Translations under genes and position numbers: made by a program
From: Linnemannia elongata
Lineage: Eukaryota; Mortierellomycota; Mortierellomycetes; Mortierellales; Mortierellaceae
Direction of reading: 5' to 3'
Length of the DNA: 64,000 nt
Assembly (NCBI GenBank): GCA_036320915.1
Contig: JAXBDG010000017.1
Span: forward strand, 930,001-994,000
Notes under the pieces: model-generated
The model's input: only the letters and a program-made list of their open reading frames with translations
What the model was told of the DNA's origin: nothing
Databases searched by the model: none
Part shown: piece by piece, positions 35,764 through 47,447 of the stretch
How the letters are laid out: each line of letters starts with the position of its first letter
Numbering within the stretch: the stretch's first letter is position 1

Positions 35764-38700
35764 TGTATCGGATGTGAAAAGTAAAGAGTGAGGAAGAGGA
35801 AGAGGAAGAGAAGGAGGTGCAGGGGTTGAGAAGTGAGCGAATGGACAGATGCAGCCAGAACCAGCCAGAAGTACCTGTGAGAGAACCCAATGGGGAGACG
35901 AATGGATCCAAAAACGGCGCTAAAATAACGTTTTCTTCTTTCAATAGTCCAAAGGACGTGGTCCTTCTTTACTTTACTTTTCACAAATTGAACTCCTTTT
36001 TTGCAGTTACAGTTCATCCACCTTTTCCTTTCTTTACTCTCTTCCTCATTCTCAATTTACCTCAATCTTTCGTTGTTCATGTTCATTGTAAACACACAAT
36101 ATTTTGAAAATAGAGAAAAATTGTCGGACCAAAAAAGCAACGACGAGCGAAGCATGTCAGCAAAAAAGGAGAGGAACCCGAACCTAGAGTTCGATTAGGT
36201 CTTCAATAATTTTGTTCACATATGCCGGCGCCCTTTTTTTTTTTTTGACTTCCCCTCTCTTCCATTGAGCGAGCAACAACAACGTAATCTGAGCTTTGTT
36301 GACACCCTCCAGCCCTTGGTTCGTGTTTGTTTATGCCAATTGTTGTTGTTGTTGTTTGTGTGTGTCGTACATCGTCGTCATTTCTTAACAAAATAGGTTC
36401 AACGTTATCCTTTACTTCTCTTGTTTGCTGGGTCTAAACTATTTCATCAGGTCCATTCAATTCACCCGTCCAAGAAAAACCAATGAGGGGAAGAGGAGGG
36501 GGCCAGAAACCGTTATTTCTTCTTTACAGTCGATCACAGATCACCAGCCTGGCGACTCTCTCGTTTATTCCGCCTTCACGTTGCTCTTTCTTCTCTTCCT
36601 CCTCCCCACATGCTTGACAAGGTACACTTTGAAAAATCGATAAAGAAATAAAATGCGCGCCATTTTTTGATGTTGTCCAGTTAGAAATGGAGGCGAACTA
36701 GACCAATGTGAAATTGACGATATCAAAACTCAGCAAAAGAGGAAAGAGACAAGTTTCCCACCATCCAGAATCGACAGAAGTGAGCAAGCGGCTATGAACT
36801 CAGCTCCACTTTTTTTTTTTCAATTTTCACGAATGACAGAAAAAGAGAGAGGACCGGCTCTCCTTTTCGTGCGGGGAAAGAAGCCAGATGCGAATAGGCA
36901 AGTGAGGCAACAGAACGCTCGTGAAGAAAGGGAGAGAGAGAGCAATGAGAAGCTGGAACTCACCGTCAACTGCCAACCGCCGTTTTATTTTACTTGAAAG
37001 TGGTTGCTTAAACGTGCTGCTGTCCAATGGAACGGATCGATCTGTCCAGGCGAGTCCCAGGATGTCGGCTGGAGGGTTTGCAAGTCCATCGGAATGGAGT
37101 ATGAAAAATATTCGTCAATGAGATCCCATCCCCGCTCCGTCCTTTCCTCCTCCTCCCCTTTCTCCATTTTCAGCTCACTTCACTCTTCCCCCGCAATGGT
37201 CTGGATCCCAAAAGAGGAGAAAGATCTAGAAACGGTACAGCCCTCTGGTGCCCACATGCTCGTGTCAGAAGCTGGAGGCGGAAGAGGACGAGGAAGTGGG
37301 CCAAAAGTCCTAAAATTGACAGAAAAGAGGTCAGGCGTTATTTTTTTTGTAATGTAGTTTGTGTGCGGTACACGCATAGGGTACATTGACCGAACAAATA
37401 ATAAACCCTTCTAAGCCTTTCTTCTTCTACTTCTTTCTCAGACAATGAGGAAAGCATTCATCGGGGATAATCGTCTCTCTGCTGGTTGCCTAGTTAGAAA
37501 TATGGGTGCTATTCGTCTTGGGTATTCTTGACAAGATACATACACGCACCAGCTAACCAACCAGGGTCTTGCAAAGGGTCCACGTTACTGCATCTGTTCA
37601 CCCACTCCGTATTCATGGATGGTTTTGCCACCGCCACTCTATTTCTTTGGTGGGAACAATCTCTATTTTTCCTTCAGCACGTTCGAGGATTGAAGGCAGA
37701 GAGATAATGAGAGTTATTTCTTATTTGGAAATAAATGGCACTAAGGTGCAGGCTATTTAGTTTGTTTTTGTCGAGTTGGACAATCCTTGCTCCGATGGAG
37801 GATAAACGATTAAATCAAGCGAGCAGTTGTCGCTATCTTTTGGGATATATGCCCATCATCATTGGTGATCCTCCAGTCTGCTTCGTCTTTGCGACCCACG
37901 TTTATCATTCATGGATGTGTAGAGATTCTCGGTCCTCTCATTTTCGTTGTTCCCCCTTTAATGATAACGACGTTGTTGGATGCAATGCGCGATTTTCTCA
38001 GCGACGGCGTTTGAAGGAGAATCCTTTTTCGTTGTTTTTGTTTATCTCTTATTCTTGCCTCGACTGACTGAAGTAATCAATCCCTCCTCCTTTATCTCTT
38101 CCTTCTCCACAAATAAGATCACGGAGGCATGCTTGAATGGCAACAGTCAAAATACTAGGGGATTGGGCGTCTAGGAAGGCAGACGGACCTGATCGCTTTG
38201 TTTACATTCTTTGTTTTTGACTTTCCCTTGTGTATGTTACTTTTGCATTTCTTTCTTTCGCAGGGTACAAGAGGAAGGGGTCATGGCGAACGATCATTTG
38301 TTTGTATTCCAAGTTGTCAATGGTTTACCTTTGGCCTTTAGGATGTACCCTCACACAACCAGTTCGGAGAAGGGAGGAAGCGAACAGCAAAGGAGCAACC
38401 AACCATTGAAGATTCTGCCTTTGCATCTTACGCCGATAGAGTTCCCTCCTTCAACGTACCCTTGCTTCCTTTTTGATCAGGCCATTTTTCCTTGTAGCTG
38501 CACTTTTTGGACATCACACGAGTGATTTTCACCTCTTATTTTGTACTACCTTGACCTATGGTTACACACCTCCCTTTCTTGTTAACTATTTTTTTTTTAT
38601 CTTAGAACACACGCGAGGGAAACGGAGCAGAGGCCGAGGCACCAAAAGAGCCAGTAAAAAGTCTACGTACCTCTCTTTCTATTTCAGAATTCTGATCGGG

Positions 38701-39162
38701 TGTCAAGAAAAGGGGTCCACAGAGGATGACTTTTTTTTTTCTCCTTGGAGGTACAGAGACCTTCGATCATGAATATATGTGTATGGAAAGAGTACGAGAT
38801 CGTGTCTCCTTTTGGGTAAGCTGGCACTCCTTCTCCCCTATAACTCAAGTCCACTTTCATTTGTTCTCGTCCATGGTAACTCCCTCTCATTCATTCATCC
38901 ATGTGATTGCTCTCATTCGCCAAGCAGACAGAGAGAGGGAGAGTGAGAGTTCCCGACTTGGGTTTGCCGCCCGACCCCTTTTCGAGTTTAAACTTCACAC
39001 GCACCTCCCCTCAGCTCTCAACTTTGCTTGAATGCTGAGCTAGAAAAAAAAAAGGCAATACTGTAGGCCTCGTCGACTCGTCGACTCTATTCTTTTTTGT
39101 TTCTATGGGCCAATCCTAGTGAACCTTGAGGGCGTTCATACTTACTGTACCACCCTCTCCTC

Positions 39163-39194
<32 letters not shown>

Positions 39195-39201
39195 AAAAAA
39201 A
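39163..39201. repeat. Paired poly-A tracts (A19-G-A19)
   Basis: Two 19-base A tracts flank a single G. Confidence 0.9.
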
Positions 39202-39419
39202 CGTGCTTCTTCTTGCTTCGCGAGCAACAAGACTCAATGACACTCAGCGTAGATAGAACGTTTGTTAAACGCGCCCTTTTTATTTTAGTTTTTTTTAAAT
39301 GTCTGAAGTATTATGTACAGTGTCGTAGAAGTATAGTGTCAGTTTTTTTTTAAAAAAAAGAGAGAACAGGGTCGCTTGAGAAGCTTTTCGCTGAACTTGT
39401 TGATAGTTATATCCTAGCT

Positions 39420-39913
39420 TTACTCTATGTAAGGGAGCTCCTGAGGGTTGGTCACCCATGATCCATCCCGAACGCTCTTTCCCTACATAAGTACAAAAAC
39501 GCAGGTTAGATATTCTTTGTCAGTATCAGAGTTATAATACAATGTTATTGTTTTTTTTAAAAAAAAGCTTGGTGGAGGAAAGTGAGTGTTTTTACCTGCT
39601 TGGCATCATCGGTACCACGCCGACTCTGCTGCACATCCCGATCCAACTGCACCGCAGAGTTGGCCTCCTTCAACGACTCCTCATTCTCCTCCTTGGCTGC
39701 GCCTGAATGTTGTCCACGGTGGTGTGTAGAAGCAGCCATGGTCTCTTTAGTATCAGGACCAGGAGAGTTGGACTTTTGTTGGATGTCGCGAGTGGCTTGA
39801 TCAAAGGTCTCGCAGAAGGCGTGGGTTGAGTGAGCGGTCGAGTGGGAGTGGACTCTGTCCGGTTTGTTCTCTTGTGGTGTGGGATTATAGGCCGATCGTG
39901 TGTTGTTGTCCAT
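39420..39913 (-). CDS. Small hydrophilic disordered protein
   Basis: Unrecognised. Exons 39913-39596 and 39482-39420 join in phase 0 (DDAKQ/GKSVRDG) to give 126 residues. The unspliced frame would instead end soon after the donor. The protein is almost devoid of hydrophobic runs and rich in Asn, Gln, Ser, Thr, His, Asp and Lys. Its segments FDQATRDIQQK and EESLKEANSAVQLDRDVQQ look amphipathic. It ends WVTNPQELPYIE. This composition resembles stress-related hydrophilins, but I see no family motif. The GTAAAA donor, TGTAG acceptor and clean frame closure support a real gene; function is unknown. Confidence 0.6.
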
Positions 39914-40240
39914 CTTTGTTTTGCTTTTTATTTTGTGTGTTGCTAAGAGTGGGTGAGAATGTATGTGAGAAGGAAGAGGAAGTGGGAAAAGAGAAGGTGC
40001 AAGCTGTCCTTTTTATTTGAGTTGGACAAAAGACGTACGTATAGCGTAAAAATCACACAAAGAAGGAAAAAAAAAAAAAAGTGAGACGCGAGGCGATGAA
40101 CGCATTGGCCGCCAAAGAAAAAAAATGGATCCAATCCAAGAAAGATTTTTTCATAAAATTCATGCAAAACAACTACGATGAGGGTGAGCATTAGTGCCCT
40201 CGTCATGTTAACGAGAGAAGGAGGGAGGCAGAAATGTGAT
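39914..40240. other. Intergenic between two minus-strand genes
   Basis: Contains the small gene's leader and promoter and the BTB gene's 3' end, plus an A15 tract near 40066-40080. No gene is seen. Confidence 0.5.
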
Positions 40241-43200
40241 CTAACTGACGGCCTTCTCGGGGGTGTTCTTGCGGTCGGACCATCCCACCTTCACAACAAA
40301 ATGGATCCAGAGTCCGTCATCCTCTGTCTCATCATAGCCCATGCTGTATTGGTTTCCAAACTGTGCTGCTGCCTGTGTCCCATGATCACCAGTTTGTAGG
40401 TGATTGAGAGGAACTTGTGGTTGTTGTTGTTGCTGGTGCTGTTGTTGCTGCTGAAAGATATGATGCAGTGGTCCTCCTTGTAAGTGAGCCTGTTGAGCCA
40501 GCTGTTGTTGATGCTGCTGTCCTTGACCGTGGCCCTGATGATGGGGTGGACCTGGATGCTGTTGTCCATGATGGAGTGGTACTTGAGGCAAAGGTTGCCC
40601 AGGTTGCTGCTGTTGTTGTTGATGCAACTGTTGCTGTAATGGTAGCGCTTGTTGTGGTTGCTGCTGTTGATGCGTAGGAGGGGGAGGGCCGTTGGCAGAG
40701 GCCCGGGTCTGTTGAGGTGACGTACTGTCGGGAGGGTATACATTAGACGGGTTCTGGGTTGCCTTAGGTGGTTGGTCCCTCACATACCGCGCGACTCTAG
40801 TAAGGTAGTTCGACTTCTTGTACCCCCACCCTTCATTCAGTTTGAACATGTCGTGGCAGATCATCTCGTCCTCCGAGGCAATCTTTTGTGTCGTCCGGAT
40901 AAACGAGCTCGAGCCCAGCTCGGGAGAGTTGGGCAAGGACGATGATCCAAGTCCGCCACCGAGTCCGACCGCACGTGGACGGAAAATGTCGTTGTTGGCT
41001 CCTGTACCACTACCAGTGGGTGCATGGTGGTGGTGCTGATGGTTGTGAGGATGGCCATACTCGCTCCCGCGGATCTCTTCCAGTCGATTCGACGCCGTCG
41101 CAGCAAAGTACTGGGGTGCCTCGACTACATTCGAGGTCATGTAGATCCGGTAACTGCAGCCGAGTTCTCGCTGACGACTGTAAACGCTGGAACAGTCTCC
41201 GTTCGCGCTCTGGTCTGCTTGTGCCGAACCTCCTGTAGTGCTACCACCACCACCGCGGCGATCCCGCATCGGAGCCGTTCCTGCTTGATCACCTCTCAAC
41301 GCCGAGAAAAAACTAGAATTCGATGACCCAGATCCACCAAGCGTTCTTCCTCCTCCAGCGTTGGGTACAACTCGGGGAACAGGCGCGGAGCTCAAAAATA
41401 CTCCCACTTGTCCAACCGAGTTCAGGTTATTGCCGACTTGAATACTCCACCAACTGCCGCCATAGAATGTCGAGGACGTAAAGTGCTTTCCGTCTGTCAT
41501 CAAATCCCGTCGACTAATGAAGAGAGAAGTGCTGAACCGGATTGGCAAGAGGCCATGAGAGTTAATCGGTAGCGAGCTAGTGGGCGCGGGCGAAGGTCGC
41601 GAGGATCCTGACATCTTTGCGCGCGAAATGGCCGAAGCCATAGGAGTCCTTCTCTCGCGTTGCGCAGGACCGGCTCCATGATACCGCCCAAGAGGCGTGG
41701 TCGAAGGGGCTGACAGGTAAGGCAAGGTCGCCGAAGTACTAACGGCGATCCGTCTCAAAAGATGTTGTCGCCAGAATGCATCCTTGATCCGCGAGGGTAG
41801 CACCATCCCGTCCGTCAAGATCTGGTGTAAGTGGTCGAACGACATATGGGTATAGTGGATGCTGTGGTGCAAGATATACATGAATATCAACAGTTCCCGA
41901 ACTTGGTGACGAGGGAGGGTGTCGGAGGAAATCGATAATGCTGACAATGCAGGTGAGGACAAGGCGGTGTCCAGAATGGGCGACTGGGGTGTGGTCTCCA
42001 AGATGGGCGACTGGGGTGTTGTTGTCTTCATCTCCTTCATCTCCTTCATCACTGGCGTTTCTGCCTGCTCGGTTGAAGTGCCCTCCATATTGTCTTCCTT
42101 CTGCTCTACCGCGTCTTCATCCTCAGAGTCCGCGTTCTCCTGACGTTTTCGCAAAGGTGATTGCTTGAGTGGCTGCGATGCGGACGACAAGACCTTCTCT
42201 GCAGTCGGGGTCGCAGATCTGTCTTCTTCATCGTCATCCACCTCAAAATGTAGCGAGGTGCTGATCTGAGAACTGCGTCGACGCAGCTCCTTGGTGGTCG
42301 AAGCCCAATCATGGTCCGTGTCCACCGCATCCTCATACTCTGCTGTCGAAGTCGACTCCCAGTCCTGAATATTGTTCAAGAACGCATCCGATGTCAGCTC
42401 GTACGACCAAGTGCCATTATCGTCCAACTCTTTAAGGATCCCGAACCAATCCTGCTCATGGTAATCATAAACCCAATTCATCAATTTCTCAGACTCCAGA
42501 TTCAAACGTCTCAGCATAACGCCCTTAACAAGCTGGTAGCGCTCATACTCGTTGGGGACATAGAGGGACTCGGAGACAAGGGTTTTGACGAGACCAGCGA
42601 GGGGCATATCGGGTGACACCAGCATCTCCTGCAAGGTGATGGACTTGTACGTGCTCCAGAAGAACTGGTAGAAGCACTGGGCCAGGATAATGTCCCATGC
42701 CTTGCCATTGTTGAGTTTCCAGGCATACTCCATATAGTGGATTAGACCTCTGTTGTCTCTGATACGATGGGCAATGTCGCTGCAGATTTCCTCCATAAGC
42801 GCGGTGATGTTGAGATATGAGGCGGCGGCGTACATGGAGATGAGGAGTTCGTCGATACTGTCGGAGGGGTCCATCATGATGTTGTCGTAGTGACGGAGCG
42901 AGACCGTTCCCGCTCCTCCTGCTCCTGCAATGGAGGTCTTGTCCGAGTAAGTTGGATGGTGGTCCATGCCAAAGTGATTCAGACCCAATCCATGCCGTCC
43001 TCCCTCAATAGTGGATTGACTATGATACTGTGCAGACGCACTCCTTGCCATGGAATGACCTCCTCCTCCTGGCACTCCCAATCCAGCATGACTGTTGCTT
43101 GTATTACCACTGTGCACAGGCGTGGTCTTGAATGTGAGTGGAGCAGACCCCTCGGTATAATGGAAATCAATTCCATAAAGCCAATGGATGATGCGCTGGA

Positions 43201-43432
43201 AGGACTGCAAGGTGACATAGGGGTCGTCAAAGTGGATCGTGACCGCCTGACGAGACTTTTCGATCCAGTCGCCTTGGCCGAGGATGAGGGAGCGGAAGTA
43301 TCCAGAACGGAGGAGGATGAGGCGATGGAGGTAGAAGGTCTGGTTAAATGCTTGGACGGTAATATCTGAGAGCTGCTGGTCGCGGAATGCGAGCAGCATG
43401 TCATGGGCCAACGACCCTGCTGCTGTCGACAT
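40241..43432 (-). CDS. Large BTB/POZ-domain protein with Gln-rich C-terminus
   Basis: Intronless, 1063 residues. The BTB/POZ fold covers about residues 18-100: LSDITVQAF, FYLHRLILLRSGYFRSL, and later FQRIIHWLYGIDFHY. A helical region continues (ISMYAAASYLNITALMEEICSDIAHRI), as in BTB-BACK-type proteins. The middle is acidic with tandem short repeats (two copies of TTPQSPILE/D). Near 650-700 there is a globular-looking block (LPIRFSTSLFISRRDLM, SWWSIQVGNNLN). Residues about 920-1030 are Gln/Pro/His-rich. The protein ends in a conserved-looking WIHFVVKVGWSDR. Likely an adaptor, perhaps for a cullin-3 ligase or transcriptional complex; this is inference. It shares a 459-base divergent promoter region with the RINT1 gene. 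Confidence 0.85.
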   Translation of the reverse strand: MSTAAGSLAHDMLLAFRDQQLSDITVQAFNQTFYLHRLILLRSGYFRSLILGQGDWIEKSRQAVTIHFDDPYVTLQSFQRIIHWLYGIDFHYTEGSAPLTFKTTPVHSGNTSNSHAGLGVPGGGGHSMARSASAQYHSQSTIEGGRHGLGLNHFGMDHHPTYSDKTSIAGAGGAGTVSLRHYDNIMMDPSDSIDELLISMYAAASYLNITALMEEICSDIAHRIRDNRGLIHYMEYAWKLNNGKAWDIILAQCFYQFFWSTYKSITLQEMLVSPDMPLAGLVKTLVSESLYVPNEYERYQLVKGVMLRRLNLESEKLMNWVYDYHEQDWFGILKELDDNGTWSYELTSDAFLNNIQDWESTSTAEYEDAVDTDHDWASTTKELRRRSSQISTSLHFEVDDDEEDRSATPTAEKVLSSASQPLKQSPLRKRQENADSEDEDAVEQKEDNMEGTSTEQAETPVMKEMKEMKTTTPQSPILETTPQSPILDTALSSPALSALSISSDTLPRHQVRELLIFMYILHHSIHYTHMSFDHLHQILTDGMVLPSRIKDAFWRQHLLRRIAVSTSATLPYLSAPSTTPLGRYHGAGPAQRERRTPMASAISRAKMSGSSRPSPAPTSSLPINSHGLLPIRFSTSLFISRRDLMTDGKHFTSSTFYGGSWWSIQVGNNLNSVGQVGVFLSSAPVPRVVPNAGGGRTLGGSGSSNSSFFSALRGDQAGTAPMRDRRGGGGSTTGGSAQADQSANGDCSSVYSRQRELGCSYRIYMTSNVVEAPQYFAATASNRLEEIRGSEYGHPHNHQHHHHAPTGSGTGANNDIFRPRAVGLGGGLGSSSLPNSPELGSSSFIRTTQKIASEDEMICHDMFKLNEGWGYKKSNYLTRVARYVRDQPPKATQNPSNVYPPDSTSPQQTRASANGPPPPTHQQQQPQQALPLQQQLHQQQQQQPGQPLPQVPLHHGQQHPGPPHHQGHGQGQQHQQQLAQQAHLQGGPLHHIFQQQQQHQQQQQPQVPLNHLQTGDHGTQAAAQFGNQYSMGYDETEDDGLWIHFVVKVGWSDRKNTPEKAVS

Positions 43433-43891
43433 TGTTTGTTGGTTGTGTGTCTGCTTGTTGGTGGGAACACAAAGATTAGAAAGGGTGATGTTGTCAGTCG
43501 AAAGTGGACAATGGTGGATATAGTAAAGAGAACTAACAAGAACGACGTTCGAACCTGCGTATTAGTGTGTGTGGACTTGGAAATTCACCTGCCTTTTTTC
43601 TTCGGGGTGTATGTGTGAGAAGAGAGGAGAAGGAGGAGTGGAAAGGAAGGATGAAAGAAGGGTTAAAGGTAGAAAGTGGAAAAGTGGGAAGTGGAGAAGG
43701 AAAGATGGATGTCGCACACGCACACACACAAAAACTAAAATCATGTGGCAGCGACGTGTATGAGGTAGCAAAATGAAGTCACATTTTCGATGTCGCGCTG
43801 GGATAGGTCGACGAAAGGTTGAGTCTCCCATGGAGTTGAACTTGTCCACTCTTTCTTTCATCTCAACGACACAACAGCAGGAAAAGAAGCC
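43433..43891. promoter_or_regulatory. Shared divergent promoter region (BTB gene / RINT1 gene)
   Basis: The 459 bases between the two divergently oriented start codons contain no other gene. AG-rich and CA-repeat stretches are present. Any bidirectional activity is inferred from layout alone. Confidence 0.4.
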
Positions 43892-46800
43892 ATGGCATCC
43901 TTGGCCTTACATCCACCCACAGCTGCATCTTCATACAACGACCACGACCAGGACCAAGGGAAAGCAGCACTACCGCCACCAACCCATAACAGCAATGTGG
44001 TCGTCTTTGAACAGACCATCGACGTTGAAGAGGATGTCGCCGACTTTTTCAACGCACGTTTCAACTCTCGAGAGGACCTTGCCAATATCAAGAGCGTGCT
44101 CCAGAAGCAAGCTGCCATTGGAGATGAACTTAACCACAAGGTGCTTGCCTTTCTATCCTTACATGCCTCTTGTGTTTTCTTTGAGAGGGTAGACGATTGC
44201 ATGATGCATATTAATTACTAATTTGTGATGTGTTTCAAATAGCTAGAGGAGAGTAAGAAAAGGACGGCACAGGCATTGAAGACGGCCCAGAACGTGTCAA
44301 AGGCATCGTTGGACAGTCTTCAGAACCTAGAATCATCGGCACTCGACTTAGAGGAGCAGATGGAGCACTCGGAGGCATTCGCGTCAGGAAAGAATAATAA
44401 GCGCCATCAGCGTTCATTGATCGAGGAACTGAGTGATCTCCAGAGCCGTGTTCAGGCTTTGCAGGATGCGAAGCGCTACATACTCATCATCTCGCGCACT
44501 CAACAGTTGATGTAAGAATGCCTCATGTCTTACCAATGGGATTTCGTGCTGGAATCGATTGCTTTGAGGATGCAAGGCAGATAACTTGAAGCTGATCATT
44601 GGACCCTCTCGAGGTTTTTTTTCTTATAGTGCCGAGACAAGGGGGTTGTTGGAGAGTTCTACAAGTAAGGCTCTAGTGCCATATGGCTCGTTGGCCGAGT
44701 TGTCGCGAAGTGTTAAAGCGACACTAGGCGGAAATAACACCAAACTGGAGGCATTTTTGACAGCAAGCGTGGATAGCCTCTTGCAGGAGCTGAAAGCTTC
44801 CTTGGCAAAGTAAGCAAACCATTAGGAAAGATGGAGTAACAAAGCCGTAACAGATTACATTATTTTAGTCAATTGACACTCACCAACACTGCTTTCCTCG
44901 TTGCTACCCTAGAAAGTTTCAAGCATCGTTGGACGCGATTGGCTGGCCAAAGCCCATCCCGGACGGATTCGCCCTTTCAGAACAGCAACAGGACGACTTT
45001 GAGGGAGCTTTCAAGGAGCTCTTGCTCCTTCAGGAACCGTAAGTGGAGTTACTCTTATGAAGGAGGAGTATTCATCAAGTCAAGTGGAGTTGGTTACTGA
45101 CAGCACTTTGTTTTATCGCCGTGATAGAACATTTGGACCTCTGGATCGATCGGACAACAAACCATACCCACCACTTTTGGCGATCGAGCAGATGGCGGCA
45201 CCCTTGATTCTAAGGTTCAGGTACCACTTTGATGGCAAGCGACCCACTAATCGCCTCGATAAGGTACGTGTATGGCTCAGGAGTGGGGTCTGCAGGATAG
45301 CTGCAGAGGGTTCTATTCATTTAATTAGCCATTGCATTACTAACACAGTTTTCTTTTCTTTTTCTTAGCCAGAGTGGTATTTGACCCACATCTTGGAGCT
45401 AATCAAGGACCATTCGCCATTTCTTCAAAACTTTGTCCAAGGGATCGTGCAGAACACTGAATACCGAGAGTATGACGCAAAGGTGAGCTCCACAGCAGGC
45501 GATTCAGAACCTTTTCATCTACCCTACCGTCATCAGGTCTATAGTATCTAACATGACAACTCCGACGGCGGATAGAATGATTTCACTCGCCTGCTTCTGG
45601 GCGCTGTGGAGAGAAAGATCCGTAACTCTGTGCCAGACATGTTGTCAAGTCCAGAGATACTTTCACACGCGATCCATGAGACATTGCGGTTCGACAAGAC
45701 TTTGCGCGATTCAGAGTTGTATATCCCACCTGGTCAGACGTCAGAGTGGCAAGGCACCGTTCAGGTGTATCTCAACAACCGGGCGTGGCTCAAGACCTGG
45801 TTGCGCGCCGAGAAAGAATGTAGGTCGTATCATGTATTATTAGGTGGCATAAGAGGCAAAAGACATGTCAGCTACTGATCCAGGCCATATATTTGTGGTA
45901 TAGTTTCTGTTGCTAGATATAATCAAATTATGGATGATGAGGACGCATGGCAACCAGCGTATGAAAGTCTGGGTGAGAAGGATCTCATTATACCCACAAA
46001 ATCAGCTGAAAAGCTCATGGATCATCTTGGGATTGTAACTGGTACGTGTCATTACTTTGGACTTGTGGAGACGACAAAGAATCCTTGCCACAGCGAAACT
46101 AACTTGACCCTTACTGTTGATAATAGAGCGCTACAGACCACTCACTGTTCTGGAACACAGGACGTTTTTGCTTGATGTTCAATTGGACATTTTGATTGCT
46201 TATCATCGACACATCAGGGGACTTGTGGATCAATATGAGTCGTTGACTTACTCGTTTGTCAGAGTCATGCCTGGTGCTGTTAGTGCCGAAGAGCTTGCAA
46301 GCATGGGCGTGGAAGGACTCCGTAACCTCTGCCAATGGCTCTTCAGTGTCGAATACGTCAGTTCTATCCTCAAAGACTGGAGTGAAGACATCGTAAGTGC
46401 TATCCATCATTTGCTTGGGTGGGTCTCGAGAGCGTGTTGACGGTTGCAATCACTCACACTCCATTTTTTTTGGACCAAATGATAGTTCTTTTTGGAGCTG
46501 TACAGGGAGATTTCGGAGAGGACTCAAAAGGTCGTGAACCCTATGCATTCGGAGAACGAAGACTCAGAAGCTGAGGATGAGCCAGAGAAAAAGTTGGATG
46601 CGAACGGAACCATCTTTGATGAGTCTGTCCGGGGCTTCACTCAACTGTCCAAGAGGATCCAGGACCTTATTATCAGGAACGTTACCAAAGAGGTCTTTAG
46701 CAACATGAAGCCTTACGTCTCCTTGTAAGTCTCTGTCCTTCATACTATTATGCACTCGGAATATTCTTGTTGTTATTTTGTGCTAACAGTGTATCCTTCA

Positions 46801-47447
46801 ATTCGATTAGGGCATCGTGGCCTCAAATCGAGTTTTCGACGGTGGATTCACGTCAACCACACTCTCCAGCACAACAGGACCCTTACCCATCATCCTTCCA
46901 AGAGAGCAGCGATGATGTGTCTCCAGAACTTTACCAACCTCTCAACATACTCACCCACTCGTTCGAATTCCTCGCAACAACACTCACCACAAAACATTTT
47001 ACAAACCTCTACCGTCAAATCTCGATCGAGATGCAAGACTATCTCTGGCAGAGGGTGATGATGAAGAACTCGTTCTCTGAACTTGGAGGACTACAGTTTA
47101 CGCGGGACATTCGGATTGGACTTTGGGGTGCGGGGCGAAGGTGGATAAAGAAGCCAGAGAATTATCATCGCAAGTTGAGGGATGCTTGTATCTTGTTGTC
47201 CTTGCAAAGCGCCAAAGCCAATTCTCCGCCACCGCTTACGTTTGATCAAGACCCACTTTCCAGGCAGCAGCAAGAACAGCAGTCGTTGTATGCCAAGAGG
47301 ACGTTGGCGCAGATTATGGCGGTGTTATTTGATGAAGATTTGACGCCAGATGTTGTCAGAGCCAAGTTGGAGGAGATTGGAGTCATGCACTTGGGGTTGA
47401 CGGAGGCGAGGGATGTTATCCGGCGGCGCGTTGAGTGCTGGCGGTGA
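43892..47447 (+). CDS. RINT1/TIP20-like subunit of the Dsl1/NRZ tethering complex
   Basis: Peripheral ER-tethering subunit that captures Golgi-derived COPI vesicles together with Dsl1/ZW10 and Sec39/NAG (family knowledge). Eleven exons (43892-44140, 44243-44511, 44630-44809, 44913-45038, 45128-45263, 45369-45482, 45576-45819, 45904-46041, 46127-46392, 46486-46724, 46811-47447) sum to 865 residues with all phases closed. Residues about 80-170 form coiled coil (EESKKRTAQALKTAQN). The RINT1/TIP20 region follows, with IGWPKPIP, EWYLTHILELIKDHSPFL, HETLRFDKTLRD, WLKTWLRAEKEF, DAWQPAYESL, ERYRPLTVLEHRTFLLDVQLDIL and QDYLWQRVMMKNSFSELGGLQFTRDI. An acidic insert (SENEDSEAEDEPEKK) lies near residue 600. 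The acceptor at 44911-44912 rather than the nearer one is required to keep the WPKPIP frame. Confidence 0.94.

Larger units (their letters stand above)
35585..39419. other. 3.8-kb gene-poor interval
   Basis: No gene is supported on either strand. It includes the transporter promoter (left), A/T homopolymers and, at 39163-39201, two A19 tracts separated by one G. Frames of 100-117 codons (for example 37004 and 37735) lack a convincing start, family resemblance or splice support. Confidence 0.45.

Noticed and set aside
44874..45038. Alternative acceptor at 44873 for RINT1 exon 4
   Set aside because: It opens a frame that loses the family residues IGWPKPIP; the acceptor at 44911-44912 keeps them and the phase.
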